A stretch of DNA of 37,647 bases, from positions 1 to 37,647 of the forward strand of contig CAYUCW010000018.1 in the NCBI GenBank assembly GCA_964443435.1, given 5' to 3'. Below are positions 1-8,436 of this stretch, piece by piece. The translations under genes and the position numbers were made by a program. Under the pieces are notes generated by a model, which was not told the DNA's origin, ran no database searches, and worked only from the letters and a program-made list of their open reading frames with translations. Positions within the stretch are counted from its first letter, which is position 1; the number at the start of each line of letters is the position of its first letter. The DNA is from Pseudaquidulcibacter sp964443435. GTDB lineage: Bacteria; Pseudomonadota; Alphaproteobacteria; Caulobacterales; Aquidulcibacteraceae.

Positions 1-199
1 GGCTTTTTTAGTTTATAGAGTTTGTAATTGAATATGAGTGTATATACCAAAACGCGATTATATATCTTTTTGACAATTGAGTTTAACGAAATTGGCATGT
101 TTATAAAATTATTTTATATATACAAATTATAAAACTCAAAATCATAATAATTTAGCCTGTAGTAGTTGCAATATGTTTGCAAAGGTTTAATTTGTCTCA
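1..199. other. AT-rich upstream region of the tyrosine cluster
   Basis: No gene is seen here. The first bases (GGCTTTTTTA) look like the tail of a terminator belonging to a gene outside the window. The rest is very AT-rich. A dyad at 166-182 lies just before the first gene. A TTGACA at 70-75 has no convincing -10 box at the right distance, so I do not call a promoter from it. Confidence 0.4.
166..182. promoter_or_regulatory. Dyad TTGCAA-5-TTGCAA upstream of maiA
   Basis: Two copies of the self-complementary hexamer TTGCAA are separated by five bases, giving a 17-base inverted repeat about 50 bases before the first ATG. A TTGCAA also forms part of the promoter in front of the dioxygenase gene (1320-1325). 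It could be a binding site for the MarR protein encoded by the second gene, but the match to the 1313-1338 dyad is only partial. Confidence 0.35.
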
Positions 200-232
200 T
201 TGTTAAATAGGGTTTATCCAAGGTTTATAATT

Positions 233-880
233 ATGTTGAAACTATATTCGTTTACACAATCCTCGGCATCTTATCGTGTAAGAATTGTTTTAGCTTTGAA
301 AGGAGTAGAGGTAGAGATTATACCAATATCTTTGATTGATAATATCCATCTAACAACAGAATATAAAGCAATAAACCCACAGCAGAGAGTGCCATTCTTG
401 GTAGACGGTGAAACTAATATTGCACAGTCCTTAGCAATAATTGATTATCTTGAAGAAATGTATCCTAACCCAAGTATATACCCTGAAAATATGGGCGAAC
501 GTGCAAAGTGCCGTGCATTTGCACATGTAATAGCATCAGATATTTTTCCGTTACAGAATCTTGGTTTGCGTCGTAAATTAACTAATGATTTTGGCCTTGA
601 TGAAATAGGGCAAGCAGAGTGGTGCGCATACTGGATTTCTAAAGGTTTTACAGCGTTAGAAGCCGAATTAGAAGCGCAAAATAAAAGTGTAATAAATACA
701 GGTTTCTTATTTGGTGATTATCCAACATTAGCCGATATCTGCCTAGTTCCACAAATGCGTAATGCAAGGCGTTATGGTGTTGAGCTTGCAAAGTTTCCTA
801 GACTAGTTGAATATGATGCAAAGGCGGCGGCACACTTAGCTTTTAAGGTTTCAGCGCCAGAAATGCAGGGTTTTAAATGA
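233..880 (+). CDS. maiA: Maleylacetoacetate isomerase (zeta-class GST)
   Basis: Cytoplasmic glutathione-dependent isomerase expected to turn 4-maleylacetoacetate into 4-fumarylacetoacetate in tyrosine/homogentisate breakdown. The protein begins MLKLYSFTQSSASYRVR. The SSxSxRVR motif is the zeta-class GST active-site signature that binds glutathione, and it is followed by a thioredoxin-like domain (about 1-80) and an all-helical C-terminal domain. At 215 residues it has the usual family length. I chose ATG 233, with an AAGG about ten bases upstream, over an in-frame TTG at 200 that would add eleven unconserved residues. Its stop overlaps the next start (ATGA), so it is co-translated with the MarR gene. 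Maleylpyruvate isomerase is the main alternative, but the dioxygenase and fumarylacetoacetase downstream favour the tyrosine pathway. Confidence 0.88.
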   Translation: MLKLYSFTQSSASYRVRIVLALKGVEVEIIPISLIDNIHLTTEYKAINPQQRVPFLVDGETNIAQSLAIIDYLEEMYPNPSIYPENMGERAKCRAFAHVIASDIFPLQNLGLRRKLTNDFGLDEIGQAEWCAYWISKGFTALEAELEAQNKSVINTGFLFGDYPTLADICLVPQMRNARRYGVELAKFPRLVEYDAKAAAHLAFKVSAPEMQGFK

Positions 881-1314
881 AGCTTTTACTAGACGAATAT
901 CTACCATACAGATTATCAATCGCATCTAACAAAGTTTCAGCCTTAGTGGCAAAGGCGTATCAATCGCGGTTTGGGCTTTCTATACCTTCATGGCGGGTGC
1001 TAGCAATATTAAATGAAAAATCTAATTTAAGCCAGTTAGAAGTCACAAATTTTACCGCCATGGATAAAGTTTCTGTATCTCGCGCCGTAGCAGCACTTTT
1101 AGAGCGCGGACTTATTAAGAGAGAACTAGTGAAAGATGATAAAAGGGTTCATTCACTATCTCTAAGTAATGATGGGCAAGCGATTGTTGATGAAATTATT
1201 CCCATTGCTAAAGATATTGAAAAGCAATTAATTCTGGCAATCGGTGAAGATGTCGCAAAAAGCTTATTTGAAACTTTACGCGCAATTGAGGGTGCTGTTG
1301 ACATTGTAAAATAA
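877..1314 (+). CDS. MarR-family transcriptional regulator
   Basis: A 145-residue winged-helix protein of the MarR family. Residues about 30-95 carry the DNA-binding core: a helix-turn-helix around NLSQLEVTNFTAMDKVSVSR, then the wing with the typical DDKR (DxR) turn before HSLSLSNDG. The flanking helices would form the dimer interface. It overlaps the preceding gene by four bases (ATGA) and lies 51 bases before the dioxygenase gene. The gap holds a perfect 9-bp inverted repeat overlapping a promoter. Similar MarR proteins (HmgR-like) accompany homogentisate genes in several Proteobacteria, so a local repressor of this pathway is the natural inference. The ligand cannot be read from sequence. 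Confidence 0.85.
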   Translation: MKLLLDEYLPYRLSIASNKVSALVAKAYQSRFGLSIPSWRVLAILNEKSNLSQLEVTNFTAMDKVSVSRAVAALLERGLIKRELVKDDKRVHSLSLSNDGQAIVDEIIPIAKDIEKQLILAIGEDVAKSLFETLRAIEGAVDIVK

Positions 1315-1348
1315 ATTAGTTGCAAATGAAACTAATTTGAGTTATCTT
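1313..1348 (+). promoter_or_regulatory. Promoter and MarR-type operator for the dioxygenase gene
   Basis: AAATTAGTT (1313-1321) and AACTAATTT (1330-1338) form a perfect 9-bp inverted repeat with an 8-base spacer, the size of a typical MarR site. It covers a sigma70-like promoter: TTGCAA (1320-1325), 17 bases, TATCTT (1343-1348). A ribosome-binding site AAAGGAG follows at about 1353-1359. Binding here would block initiation. The spacing is measured directly; the regulator assignment is inferred from adjacency. Confidence 0.55.
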
Positions 1349-1365
1349 TGTAAAAGGAGATAATT

Positions 1366-2460
1366 ATGGCAGATCTGTTTGATAACCCGCTTAAAACTGA
1401 TGGTTTTGAATTTATAGAATTCACAGGGCCAAACCCAGAAGAAATTCTTAAGAAACTAACTGGCTTAGGTTTCGTAATAGCAGGTAAGCACCGTACAAAG
1501 AATGTTCTTCGCCTAAAACAAGGCGATATAAATTTTATCCTAAATATGGAAACAGAGGGGCAAGCTAAAGCATTTGGTGATTTACACGGCCAAAGTGCTA
1601 ATGCCATGGCTTTTCGCGTTAAAGATGCCGCTTATGCATTGATAGAAGCCGCTAAGCGTGGTGCTGAAATTATTGAGCGAAAAAAAGGTCCATTTGAGCT
1701 AGATATTCCATGTATTCGCGGAATTGGTGGCTCTTTCATATATCTAGTAGACAGATATGGCGATAAATCAATTTATGAAATTGATTTTGAACCTTTTGAA
1801 GGTGCGGAACAAGATGAAGCCATGAATAATCTAGGTTTTACTTATTTGGATCATTTAACTCATAATGTCTATAAAGGCGAAATGGAAAAATGGGCCAAAT
1901 TCTATCAAAGCGTCTTTAACTTCCGTGAAATAAGGTATTTTGATATTGAAGGGAAAGTTTCGGGCTTAACTTCTAAAGCTATGACTTCGCCTTGCGGAAA
2001 AATCCGAATTCCTATTAATGAAAGTAAGGGCGTCGAAGGTAAATTAGATCAAATCGCTGAATATCTACAAAAATATAATGGTGAGGGCATACAACATATT
2101 GCCCTTGGAAGTAATGATTTATATAAATCAGTTGATGGATTAAGGGCTAAAGGCATAGAGCTTCAGGATACAATTGAAACCTATTTTGACTTAATCGATA
2201 AACGCCTTCCTGGTCATGGTGAAAATATAGAAGAGCTGAGAAAGCGACGAATTTTGATTGATGGCGCGCCTTCCGAAGGCCAAGGGCTGTTATTGCAAAT
2301 ATTTTCGACTGAAATGCTTGGTCCAATTTTCTTTGAATTTATTCAGCGCAAAGGGAATGAAGGCTTTGGAGAAGGCAATTTCCGCGCTCTATTTGAATCT
2401 ATTGAGTTAGACCAAATTAGGCGCGGTGTATTAGCGGACACTCAATATGATAGAGCTTAA
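1366..2460 (+). CDS. hpd: 4-hydroxyphenylpyruvate dioxygenase
   Basis: Non-haem Fe(II) enzyme converting 4-hydroxyphenylpyruvate to homogentisate, the second step of tyrosine catabolism. The 364-residue protein has the usual length and the two-part vicinal-oxygen-chelate fold. The three iron ligands are visible: His163 (YLDHLTHNV), His244 (GIQHIALGSND) and Glu324 (FFEFIQRKG). The conserved C-terminal segment GFGEGNFRALFES that closes over the active site is intact. The ATG has a strong AAAGGAG upstream. The last bases overlap the start of the following VOC gene by 14 bp, indicating translational coupling. Hydroxymandelate synthase shares the fold, but the neighbouring isomerase and fumarylacetoacetase settle the call. 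Confidence 0.95.
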   Translation: MADLFDNPLKTDGFEFIEFTGPNPEEILKKLTGLGFVIAGKHRTKNVLRLKQGDINFILNMETEGQAKAFGDLHGQSANAMAFRVKDAAYALIEAAKRGAEIIERKKGPFELDIPCIRGIGGSFIYLVDRYGDKSIYEIDFEPFEGAEQDEAMNNLGFTYLDHLTHNVYKGEMEKWAKFYQSVFNFREIRYFDIEGKVSGLTSKAMTSPCGKIRIPINESKGVEGKLDQIAEYLQKYNGEGIQHIALGSNDLYKSVDGLRAKGIELQDTIETYFDLIDKRLPGHGENIEELRKRRILIDGAPSEGQGLLLQIFSTEMLGPIFFEFIQRKGNEGFGEGNFRALFESIELDQIRRGVLADTQYDRA

Positions 2461-2971
2461 AAAAATTCATCACGTTGCATATCGTTGTAAAGATACTAAA
2501 ACTACAGTTGAGTTTTATAAAAAAACTTTGAATATGGATTTCATCTTAGCAATTTCAGAAGATAATGTGCCTTCAACCGGTGAATATGATCCATATATGC
2601 ATGTTTTTCTTGATGCTGGCGCTGGAAATGTTTTGGCATTTTTTGAATTACCTCTACAGCCCGAAATGGGAAAAGACCCTAATTCTCCGGAATGGGTTCA
2701 GCATATTGCTTTTGAATTAGCAGGTTTAGACGAATTGGCGGCTGCCAAATCCCATATAGAAAGCCTTGGGATTGCGGTAATTGGCCCCACCAATCACGGC
2801 ATTTTCCATTCGATTTATTTCTTTGATCCTAATGGGCATCGTCTTGAATTGGCTGCAAATTGCGGAACGCCTGAGCAAATGGCAGAACTAAACCGACTTG
2901 CGCCATTAATGCTTGAAGAATGGGTTAAAACTCGCAAAGTGCCAAGTCACGCGGCGTGGCTGCATAATTAA
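2447..2971 (+). CDS. VOC (glyoxalase/dioxygenase superfamily) protein in tyrosine operon
   Basis: A 174-residue single-module member of the vicinal-oxygen-chelate superfamily. It opens with KKIHHVAYRCKD, where His9 is the usual first metal ligand. WVQHIAFEL supplies a second histidine and DPNGHRLELAAN ends with the conserved glutamate, so a metal-binding site appears intact. Its start lies inside the end of the dioxygenase gene (14-bp overlap), so it is made with that enzyme. The reaction is not known to me. It is too short and of the wrong family to be homogentisate 1,2-dioxygenase (cupin fold). A ring-opening, isomerase or lyase role on a pathway intermediate is possible but unproven. Confidence 0.8.
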   Translation: MIELKKIHHVAYRCKDTKTTVEFYKKTLNMDFILAISEDNVPSTGEYDPYMHVFLDAGAGNVLAFFELPLQPEMGKDPNSPEWVQHIAFELAGLDELAAAKSHIESLGIAVIGPTNHGIFHSIYFFDPNGHRLELAANCGTPEQMAELNRLAPLMLEEWVKTRKVPSHAAWLHN

Positions 2972-2999
2972 TATAAAGATTTTCTTTATGGTCATTCAA

Positions 3000-3028
3000 T
3001 TGATAGTTTTAAAATGAATAAATACAAA
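3000..3028 (+). promoter_or_regulatory. Candidate promoter for fumarylacetoacetase
   Basis: TTGATA (3000-3005), a 17-base spacer and TACAAA (3023-3028) lie in the 118-base gap before the hydrolase gene. A small hairpin (ATAAAG..CTTTAT, about 2973-2989) just upstream could separate the two transcripts. This is weak evidence; the gene may equally be read through from the dioxygenase promoter. Confidence 0.3.
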
Positions 3029-3089
3029 CTAGCGTATTAATAATTAATTCTAGAGTGATAAAAATATTAAAATAATTTAGGTAAAATTT

Positions 3090-4109
3090 ATGAAACTTGC
3101 ATCTTTAAAATCTGGTCGTGATGGCAAATTAGTTGTTGTTAGTTCTGACCTAAATTATTACACTGAAGCTGGTCTAATTGCACCGACATTGCAAGCGGCT
3201 ATAGACAATTGGGAATATTGCGAACCTGAATTACGTGCTCTCGCCATAGGCCTTGAACATGGTTCTGTTCCCAAAGAACGCTTTCACGAACGCGAGGCGG
3301 CATCGCCATTACCGCGTGCCTATCAATGGGCGGATGGTTCGGCATATGTTAATCATGTTAAACTTGTAAGAGAGGCTCGAGGAGTAGAAATGCCTCCAGA
3401 ATTTTGGACTGACCCCTTAATGTATCAGGGTGGTTCCGACGCATTTTTACCACCTCGCGGTGATATTCCATTAGCCGATGAGGTTTATGGCTGCGATCTT
3501 GAAGGGGAAATCGCAATTATAACTGATGACGTGCCGATGGGCGTAGATGCCAAAACTGCACTTTCACATATTAAACTTATAATGCTTTGTAATGATGTAA
3601 GTCTTCGCAGCCTTATCCCATCAGAACTTGCAAAAGGTTTTGGCTTTTTCCATTCAAAACCTGCGAGCGCATTTTCGCCTGTGGCAGTAACACCAGATAG
3701 TTTGGGCGATAAATATAAAGACGGGAAAGTCTTCTTCCCTTTAATGGTTGATATTGATGGTAAACCATTCGGTAGAGCCGAAGCAGGTGAACAAATGATT
3801 TTTGATTTTGGGCAATTAATCGCCCATGCCGCTAGAACGCGTAATTTGTGCGCGGGAACTATAATTGGTTCTGGGACGGTTTCAAATTTAGATCCCGATG
3901 GTAAGCCAGGAAGGCCAATTGCGCAGGGCGGTAAAGGCTATTCTTGTATAGCAGAAGTACAAGTGGTTGAAAAAATCCTTCATGGCGAAATAAAAACACC
4001 ATATTTAAAATTTGGCCAAAGCATTCGTATTTGGGCAGAAGATGAAAAGGGCCATACAATTTTTGGTACTATTGAGCAAAAAGTGGTTGAGAGAAAAGCA
4101 TATTCATAG
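3090..4109 (+). CDS. Fumarylacetoacetate hydrolase
   Basis: Cleaves 4-fumarylacetoacetate to fumarate and acetoacetate, the last step of tyrosine/homogentisate breakdown. The 339-residue protein has the FAH fold, with a small N-terminal domain and a catalytic domain from about residue 80. Metal-site carboxylates of the family are visible in the ExE motif (Glu138 and Glu140 in GCDLEGEIAI) and in CNDVSLR (Asp169). The later segment GTIIGSGTVSNLDPDG is the characteristic glycine-rich loop. The ATG is preceded by an AGGT about nine bases upstream. It is the last gene of the cluster, and a strong hairpin follows it. Homologues acting on related acylpyruvates share the fold, but the neighbours make this assignment firm. 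Confidence 0.9.
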   Translation: MKLASLKSGRDGKLVVVSSDLNYYTEAGLIAPTLQAAIDNWEYCEPELRALAIGLEHGSVPKERFHEREAASPLPRAYQWADGSAYVNHVKLVREARGVEMPPEFWTDPLMYQGGSDAFLPPRGDIPLADEVYGCDLEGEIAIITDDVPMGVDAKTALSHIKLIMLCNDVSLRSLIPSELAKGFGFFHSKPASAFSPVAVTPDSLGDKYKDGKVFFPLMVDIDGKPFGRAEAGEQMIFDFGQLIAHAARTRNLCAGTIIGSGTVSNLDPDGKPGRPIAQGGKGYSCIAEVQVVEKILHGEIKTPYLKFGQSIRIWAEDEKGHTIFGTIEQKVVERKAYS

Positions 4110-4164
4110 CTGTCCAAGACGCTTTAATGTAAAACCTCTATTCTTACTATCTCATTTAAAAATA

Positions 4165-4185
4165 GGCGTCCATATTATGGACGCC
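4165..4185. terminator. Bidirectional rho-independent terminator between convergent genes
   Basis: GGCGTCCAT, a three-base loop and ATGGACGCC form a perfect 9-bp stem. T-rich sequence follows on the right (ATTATTATT) and A-rich sequence precedes on the left, so it can serve both the tyrosine cluster and the convergent metalloprotease gene. Confidence 0.8.
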
Positions 4186-4216
4186 ATTATTATTAAAATG
4201 AAATTCTTTCTTAATT

Positions 4217-6016
4217 CTATTTTATAGCTGTAACTTCTGGAACTGGTATCATAAGCTCACTACCTTGTTTTGGATCTTTTGTTGAATCTTGGTCAATATA
4301 GCCAGTATAAACACCCTTATTAATTTTAGGACCGCCCCTGACTTCTGCGTCACCAATAATTTGAGCAGTGCCTGAAATTTCTGCGCCTCTTTCAAATTCA
4401 CCAATACCCAAAAATGTGGTGCGAATTATGGCTTTGTCTTTTACTATTACATTATTATCAATAATACTCATGGCACCAATTATGGCTTCACCAGAAATAG
4501 TTCCACTACGGACGATTGCATGATCTTCAATGCGTGCTTTGTCTTTGACAGTGCCGCCCAAAACGCGTGCATAAGGTCCAACATAGACGGAGGCATCAAC
4601 TTTTGCACCATTGGCAACCCAGCCGCCACCATTGGGGTGGTGTTTACCGTCCGTGCCAAGTTTAAATCCTGGCTCAAAACCTTGCGGCATTGCCCCTTTT
4701 ATATCAAGATTCCAAGGATAGCGATAAATTGAATAATAGGCCTGATCCCATTGAATTTTTTGATGGCTTGATGGCGTGCCAACCACTACCATATAGATTT
4801 CTTTATCGCCGGCCTCGAGGCTAAATTCTAATTCACCTTCGGCGCCACCCATTAATGGGCTAAAGCGAGAATTATTCTGATTATCAATGGCGACTATGCC
4901 CCAACGCCAATCTGATGATGGGGGCGGCAAGCTAATTGGGTCATTGGTAAAGCCAGGTAATGCGGAATTAGCCGAGTTTTTCTGAACTATACCGCGAAAG
5001 TTTATTTTAATTTTCTTGGCTTTAGCATCAGGAATTAATCTAACCACATTATAGCCCCAACGTTGCGGCGCCCAGTATGAAGGCACAGCAAAGCTTCGCC
5101 TTTCTAAGTCAATTGGTACAAGTTGAGTGACTCTTAAGGCGCGTTGACCAGTTCTATTATCATATGAACCATAATTTGCGCGATATACCGGCCCTTGATC
5201 ATTGCCATTATTATCAACATAATCCCAGCCAATATTGCGCATTGCCCATTCGCCAAACTCATCATTTAAATCATCTATAGTCCATTTATTATTGCGCATA
5301 AGGACAATAAATGGATCTTCATCGGCATTGCCGTTTTGCTCTGGCTTTAAAGCATTTGCCCAAATATCATTGACCATTGCATAGCCATACTTATCTTTAA
5401 TAAATTCTAGGAATTGCCAATTGCAATAACGATCCCTTGTAGAGCCATAGTATAAGTGTGGGAAATTGACCAATAATTCAGAACAATGTACATTTTTACG
5501 GTGTTCTGGCAATTGATGCGTCATCCAATTGGCGTGGCTTTCCCATAACCACCCAGTATATTTGCTTTCACGAAAACTGCGTGTTGATCCCTGTAAAGCG
5601 TGAGTAAATTCATGCGCTAAGCCCCAATGGTCTTTGAGTGAAATAGGTGCAAGCCATACTCCCATATCTCTATCTCCCGTTGGGCCAGCATATAGACCAG
5701 AACCAGGATTAACATTAATATTTGCCTTGCGTTTATCCGAAGTGTCACAATAGGGTTCTGGGAATTTTAAATCGGAAATAAAATATTTCCACACCATTTC
5801 AAGAAATTGTCCTGCGCTGACGGCGTCTTCCATATTTACATCGCCAGTTTTCCAGCGAAATGCAAAATGTTCAGTTTCATATTGTACAGGTTTTTCTTCG
5901 GGCTCACCTGAAACCAAGCTCCAATTGCCAGTTTTACAGGTTTCTAATGCGGAGGCAGGACCTGCGAAGCTTAATAATGCAAGCAAAGAAATCGCCGATT
6001 TTAACAGAATACGCAT
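4217..6016 (-). CDS. Secreted Svx/AvrXca-like HExxH metalloprotease with beta-helix tail
   Basis: A 599-residue exported protein resembling the Svx/AvrXca (DUF6055) family of plant-pathogen secreted proteins. A Sec signal peptide covers about residues 1-23 (cut near ASA-LE). The zinc-protease motif is HEFTH (His135, Glu136, His139), and ESHANW (Glu159) about 20 residues on is a plausible third ligand. A middle beta-rich region (about 270-440) is followed by a run of hexapeptide-like repeats (about 455-570, e.g. GAKVDASVYVGPYARV) expected to form a left-handed beta helix, perhaps for substrate binding. Its ATG lies two bases after the stop of the GH127 gene with GAAAGAA as ribosome-binding site, so the two form one operon. 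Substrate is inferred, not shown: a cell-wall glycoprotein fits the context. Confidence 0.75.
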   Translation of the reverse strand: MRILLKSAISLLALLSFAGPASALETCKTGNWSLVSGEPEEKPVQYETEHFAFRWKTGDVNMEDAVSAGQFLEMVWKYFISDLKFPEPYCDTSDKRKANINVNPGSGLYAGPTGDRDMGVWLAPISLKDHWGLAHEFTHALQGSTRSFRESKYTGWLWESHANWMTHQLPEHRKNVHCSELLVNFPHLYYGSTRDRYCNWQFLEFIKDKYGYAMVNDIWANALKPEQNGNADEDPFIVLMRNNKWTIDDLNDEFGEWAMRNIGWDYVDNNGNDQGPVYRANYGSYDNRTGQRALRVTQLVPIDLERRSFAVPSYWAPQRWGYNVVRLIPDAKAKKIKINFRGIVQKNSANSALPGFTNDPISLPPPSSDWRWGIVAIDNQNNSRFSPLMGGAEGELEFSLEAGDKEIYMVVVGTPSSHQKIQWDQAYYSIYRYPWNLDIKGAMPQGFEPGFKLGTDGKHHPNGGGWVANGAKVDASVYVGPYARVLGGTVKDKARIEDHAIVRSGTISGEAIIGAMSIIDNNVIVKDKAIIRTTFLGIGEFERGAEISGTAQIIGDAEVRGGPKINKGVYTGYIDQDSTKDPKQGSELMIPVPEVTAIK

Positions 6017-6018
6017 AT

Positions 6019-8391
6019 TTATTCTTTCAAATTAGAAGGTGTAGCGGTGAAAAGAAGCACGCCAAATATCATGCCTGTTGAACGGCCTTCATGCGGCTTT
6101 AACTTGACGAGTATTGAAGATTTTCCTTTGGTGAATTCTTCGGGAACTGGATAGGTTTCGTCGAAAAATTCCCCTGGTTTTGGTGACTTGTGAGAGACGC
6201 TAGTAAGTTTCACGCCATCTATCAATATATCAAAGTCGCGTTTATCATCACCCCAATAAGTCGCCTGCATAATTAGTGGTCCGGATTTAGTGCTCATTTT
6301 AAATGACATAAAGCCACCAGAGCGAGCATCACGACCATTTCGTCCGCGATACGTACCAGGCCATGAAACATCAGATTCAAGATTATGATCACGCTCTGCC
6401 TGCATTTCACCAAGATGCATTATATCAACAGATCTTGCGGCAAGGTCTCTTTGTCTTGCTTGCTCGGCAATGAATGCGGCTTTTTCCACTTTCCAGTCGG
6501 CCTCGTTAAAGGCTTTTAGATATACAGCACTACGACGCTCCCATTGGCTATAGAAGGGAGTGAATGTTAATTCACCTGGGCGGCCTATACCAATTGTTTT
6601 GTATTGTGCTTTTCCTGCGTCTTTGGCGACGAAGCCTTTAAGTAAATTATTACCAACCAAGGCTGGATCTGCTGATTTGTATTCTTCATCAACTGAACCA
6701 AGATCTGCAGCCAATACGAGAGGGCCACGCAAGATAGAAACTAATCCAGGGTTATCAGTTGTCGCTTCAATTCGTAGTTCTAAAGGCAAAGAAAGTGTGA
6801 TTATTTCATCGCCTTTCCAAATGCGGTTTATAATAAGATAGCCACCATCACGCTTGGCTTGCACGGGGTTTCCATTAAGATTTACTATCGCATTTTTTGC
6901 CCAATGAGGAATTCGTAGGGCTAAGTTAAATCGAGTGGGACGACGTGCCGCACTCAAGCTAAGTTTAATTCTGCCATCATATGGATAGCCTGTTTCAAGT
7001 TTGAAACTTAGGCCTTTTGTGGCCCATCTTGCGGTAGAAGGAATGTATAAATTTACAAATAAAGTATTTGCATTCTTCCAATAAATTGACTCAGCGTGTT
7101 TGGCGTGGCTTTCCATGCCTGTGCCATGGCAGCATGTCCAATTATCGACAGGATCCGAATAACCACGCGCTGCCCCTGTGAAAAGCGGCGTCATATAGCT
7201 AAACATGCCGGTCTTAGGGTTTTGCTGTGCCAATACATGGTTTATATGTGCGCGCTCGAAATAATCAAAATAAGTCGCTTCAGGCTTCCAGCTAAAGAGA
7301 TTTCTTGACATTTTCATCATATTATATGTGGCGCAATGCTCACATGTTGCTTCGGTAATATGTTTAGAAATTGTATCAGGGGCAAAGAAATATTCGCGGT
7401 CGCCATTTCCGCCAATTACATAAGAATGGTGTTTGGTAACTCTATCATAAAAAAACCTTGTAGCAATTTGATAATCTTCTTTGCCAGTCAATTCATAAAG
7501 TCGCGCAAGTCCCAAAACCTTAGGAATAGTGGTGTTAGAATGTATATTTGCTAATTTATCTTGGCTGGCGATAAGCGGATCAAGTACTTTATTATGATAA
7601 AGTCTCTCTGAAAGTATAAGCCACCGCTTGTCTTTGGTTATAGCATAAAGCTCGGCAAAGCTTTCATTAAGTCCGCCATATTCACAATCAAGCACTTTTT
7701 GTGTTTGTACTTTATCAAGATGAGAAAAGACATTCTCTATATAATGACCAAGACGCACAGCAATATTTATGGCCTTATCAAGTCCGCATAATCTTTGAAT
7801 ATCAAATAGACCAGTATAAAGCTTGTGCCAATTATAAAGTGGTACCCAGCAACCATTAAGATCAAAGCCAGCAGAATTGATTTCACCCTTTATGATTTCA
7901 GGGAATATTTCTTTGCCATCAACAATTGTGCCGTCCTTACGTTTGCGAGTAAAGCCCGCAACATAACCATCACCTTGGGCATCCTGAATTAAACTAAGTT
8001 CAGAAATAATATAAGCGGCACGCTCTTTATAAATAGGGTCTTTGGTTTGCGCATACATTAATGCAATTGCAGACAAATAATGTCCAAGACTATGACCTGC
8101 TATAGTATCGCCTTCCCAACCACCATATCTTTCGGCCTTTGGCTTAAGACCTGCACCTTTTCTATAATTGTGTAAGAAGCGATCCGGCTCAAGTGTCTTT
8201 AAATATTTATGATTTACATCAAGAGCAGTTTTAAAAGGCGAAGGAAGAAGTCTAACATCTGATAAAGGTAAAGAACTAGCCCTGCGCGGTAAGGCATCTA
8301 AAGCAATTGAGTTTTTAGGCAAAAGACTAATGCAGGCCAAAGCTGCAGATGTTCCCAAAAGATCGCGCCTATTTCCTGTAAATTCTTTCAA
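6019..8391 (-). CDS. GH127 beta-L-arabinofuranosidase, Tat-exported (copy 1)
   Basis: Glycosidase of family GH127, whose characterised members (e.g. Bifidobacterium HypBA1) remove beta-L-arabinofuranose from hydroxyproline-linked arabino-oligosaccharides. Numbered from a TTG start at 8391 (790 residues), the zinc/nucleophile set is intact: Glu351 and Cys353 (EHCATYNM) and Cys420-Cys421 (NWTCCHG). Glu333 (GGNGDREYF) is the likely acid/base. The N-terminus has a twin-arginine motif (GNRRDLLG) and hydrophobic stretch. A C-terminal beta domain (about 660-790) includes GEMQAERDHNLES. I prefer TTG 8391 because GGAG sits seven bases upstream and the second copy also starts a few residues before its twin arginines. 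An in-frame ATG at 8496 would lie upstream of the best -10 box. The metalloprotease gene follows in the same operon. Confidence 0.88.
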   Translation of the reverse strand: MKEFTGNRRDLLGTSAALACISLLPKNSIALDALPRRASSLPLSDVRLLPSPFKTALDVNHKYLKTLEPDRFLHNYRKGAGLKPKAERYGGWEGDTIAGHSLGHYLSAIALMYAQTKDPIYKERAAYIISELSLIQDAQGDGYVAGFTRKRKDGTIVDGKEIFPEIIKGEINSAGFDLNGCWVPLYNWHKLYTGLFDIQRLCGLDKAINIAVRLGHYIENVFSHLDKVQTQKVLDCEYGGLNESFAELYAITKDKRWLILSERLYHNKVLDPLIASQDKLANIHSNTTIPKVLGLARLYELTGKEDYQIATRFFYDRVTKHHSYVIGGNGDREYFFAPDTISKHITEATCEHCATYNMMKMSRNLFSWKPEATYFDYFERAHINHVLAQQNPKTGMFSYMTPLFTGAARGYSDPVDNWTCCHGTGMESHAKHAESIYWKNANTLFVNLYIPSTARWATKGLSFKLETGYPYDGRIKLSLSAARRPTRFNLALRIPHWAKNAIVNLNGNPVQAKRDGGYLIINRIWKGDEIITLSLPLELRIEATTDNPGLVSILRGPLVLAADLGSVDEEYKSADPALVGNNLLKGFVAKDAGKAQYKTIGIGRPGELTFTPFYSQWERRSAVYLKAFNEADWKVEKAAFIAEQARQRDLAARSVDIMHLGEMQAERDHNLESDVSWPGTYRGRNGRDARSGGFMSFKMSTKSGPLIMQATYWGDDKRDFDILIDGVKLTSVSHKSPKPGEFFDETYPVPEEFTKGKSSILVKLKPHEGRSTGMIFGVLLFTATPSNLKE

Positions 8392-8412
8392 TTCTATGCT
8401 CCATAATAATAA

Positions 8413-8436
8413 TATTTGTATACTATATATATTATA
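8413..8436 (-). promoter_or_regulatory. Promoter and operator-like site of the GH127/metalloprotease operon
   Basis: On the minus strand a TATAAT (8436-8431) is followed immediately by ATATAGTATACAAATA (8428-8413), a one-base-off version of the recurrent ATATCGTATA..ATAT element at the expected transcription start. No good -35 box is seen. The position over the start point suggests repression by the factor that binds the other copies. Confidence 0.4.

Noticed and set aside
1332..1607. A 91-codon frame on the minus strand opposite hpd
   Set aside because: Antisense shadow of a firmly identified gene with no family resemblance.
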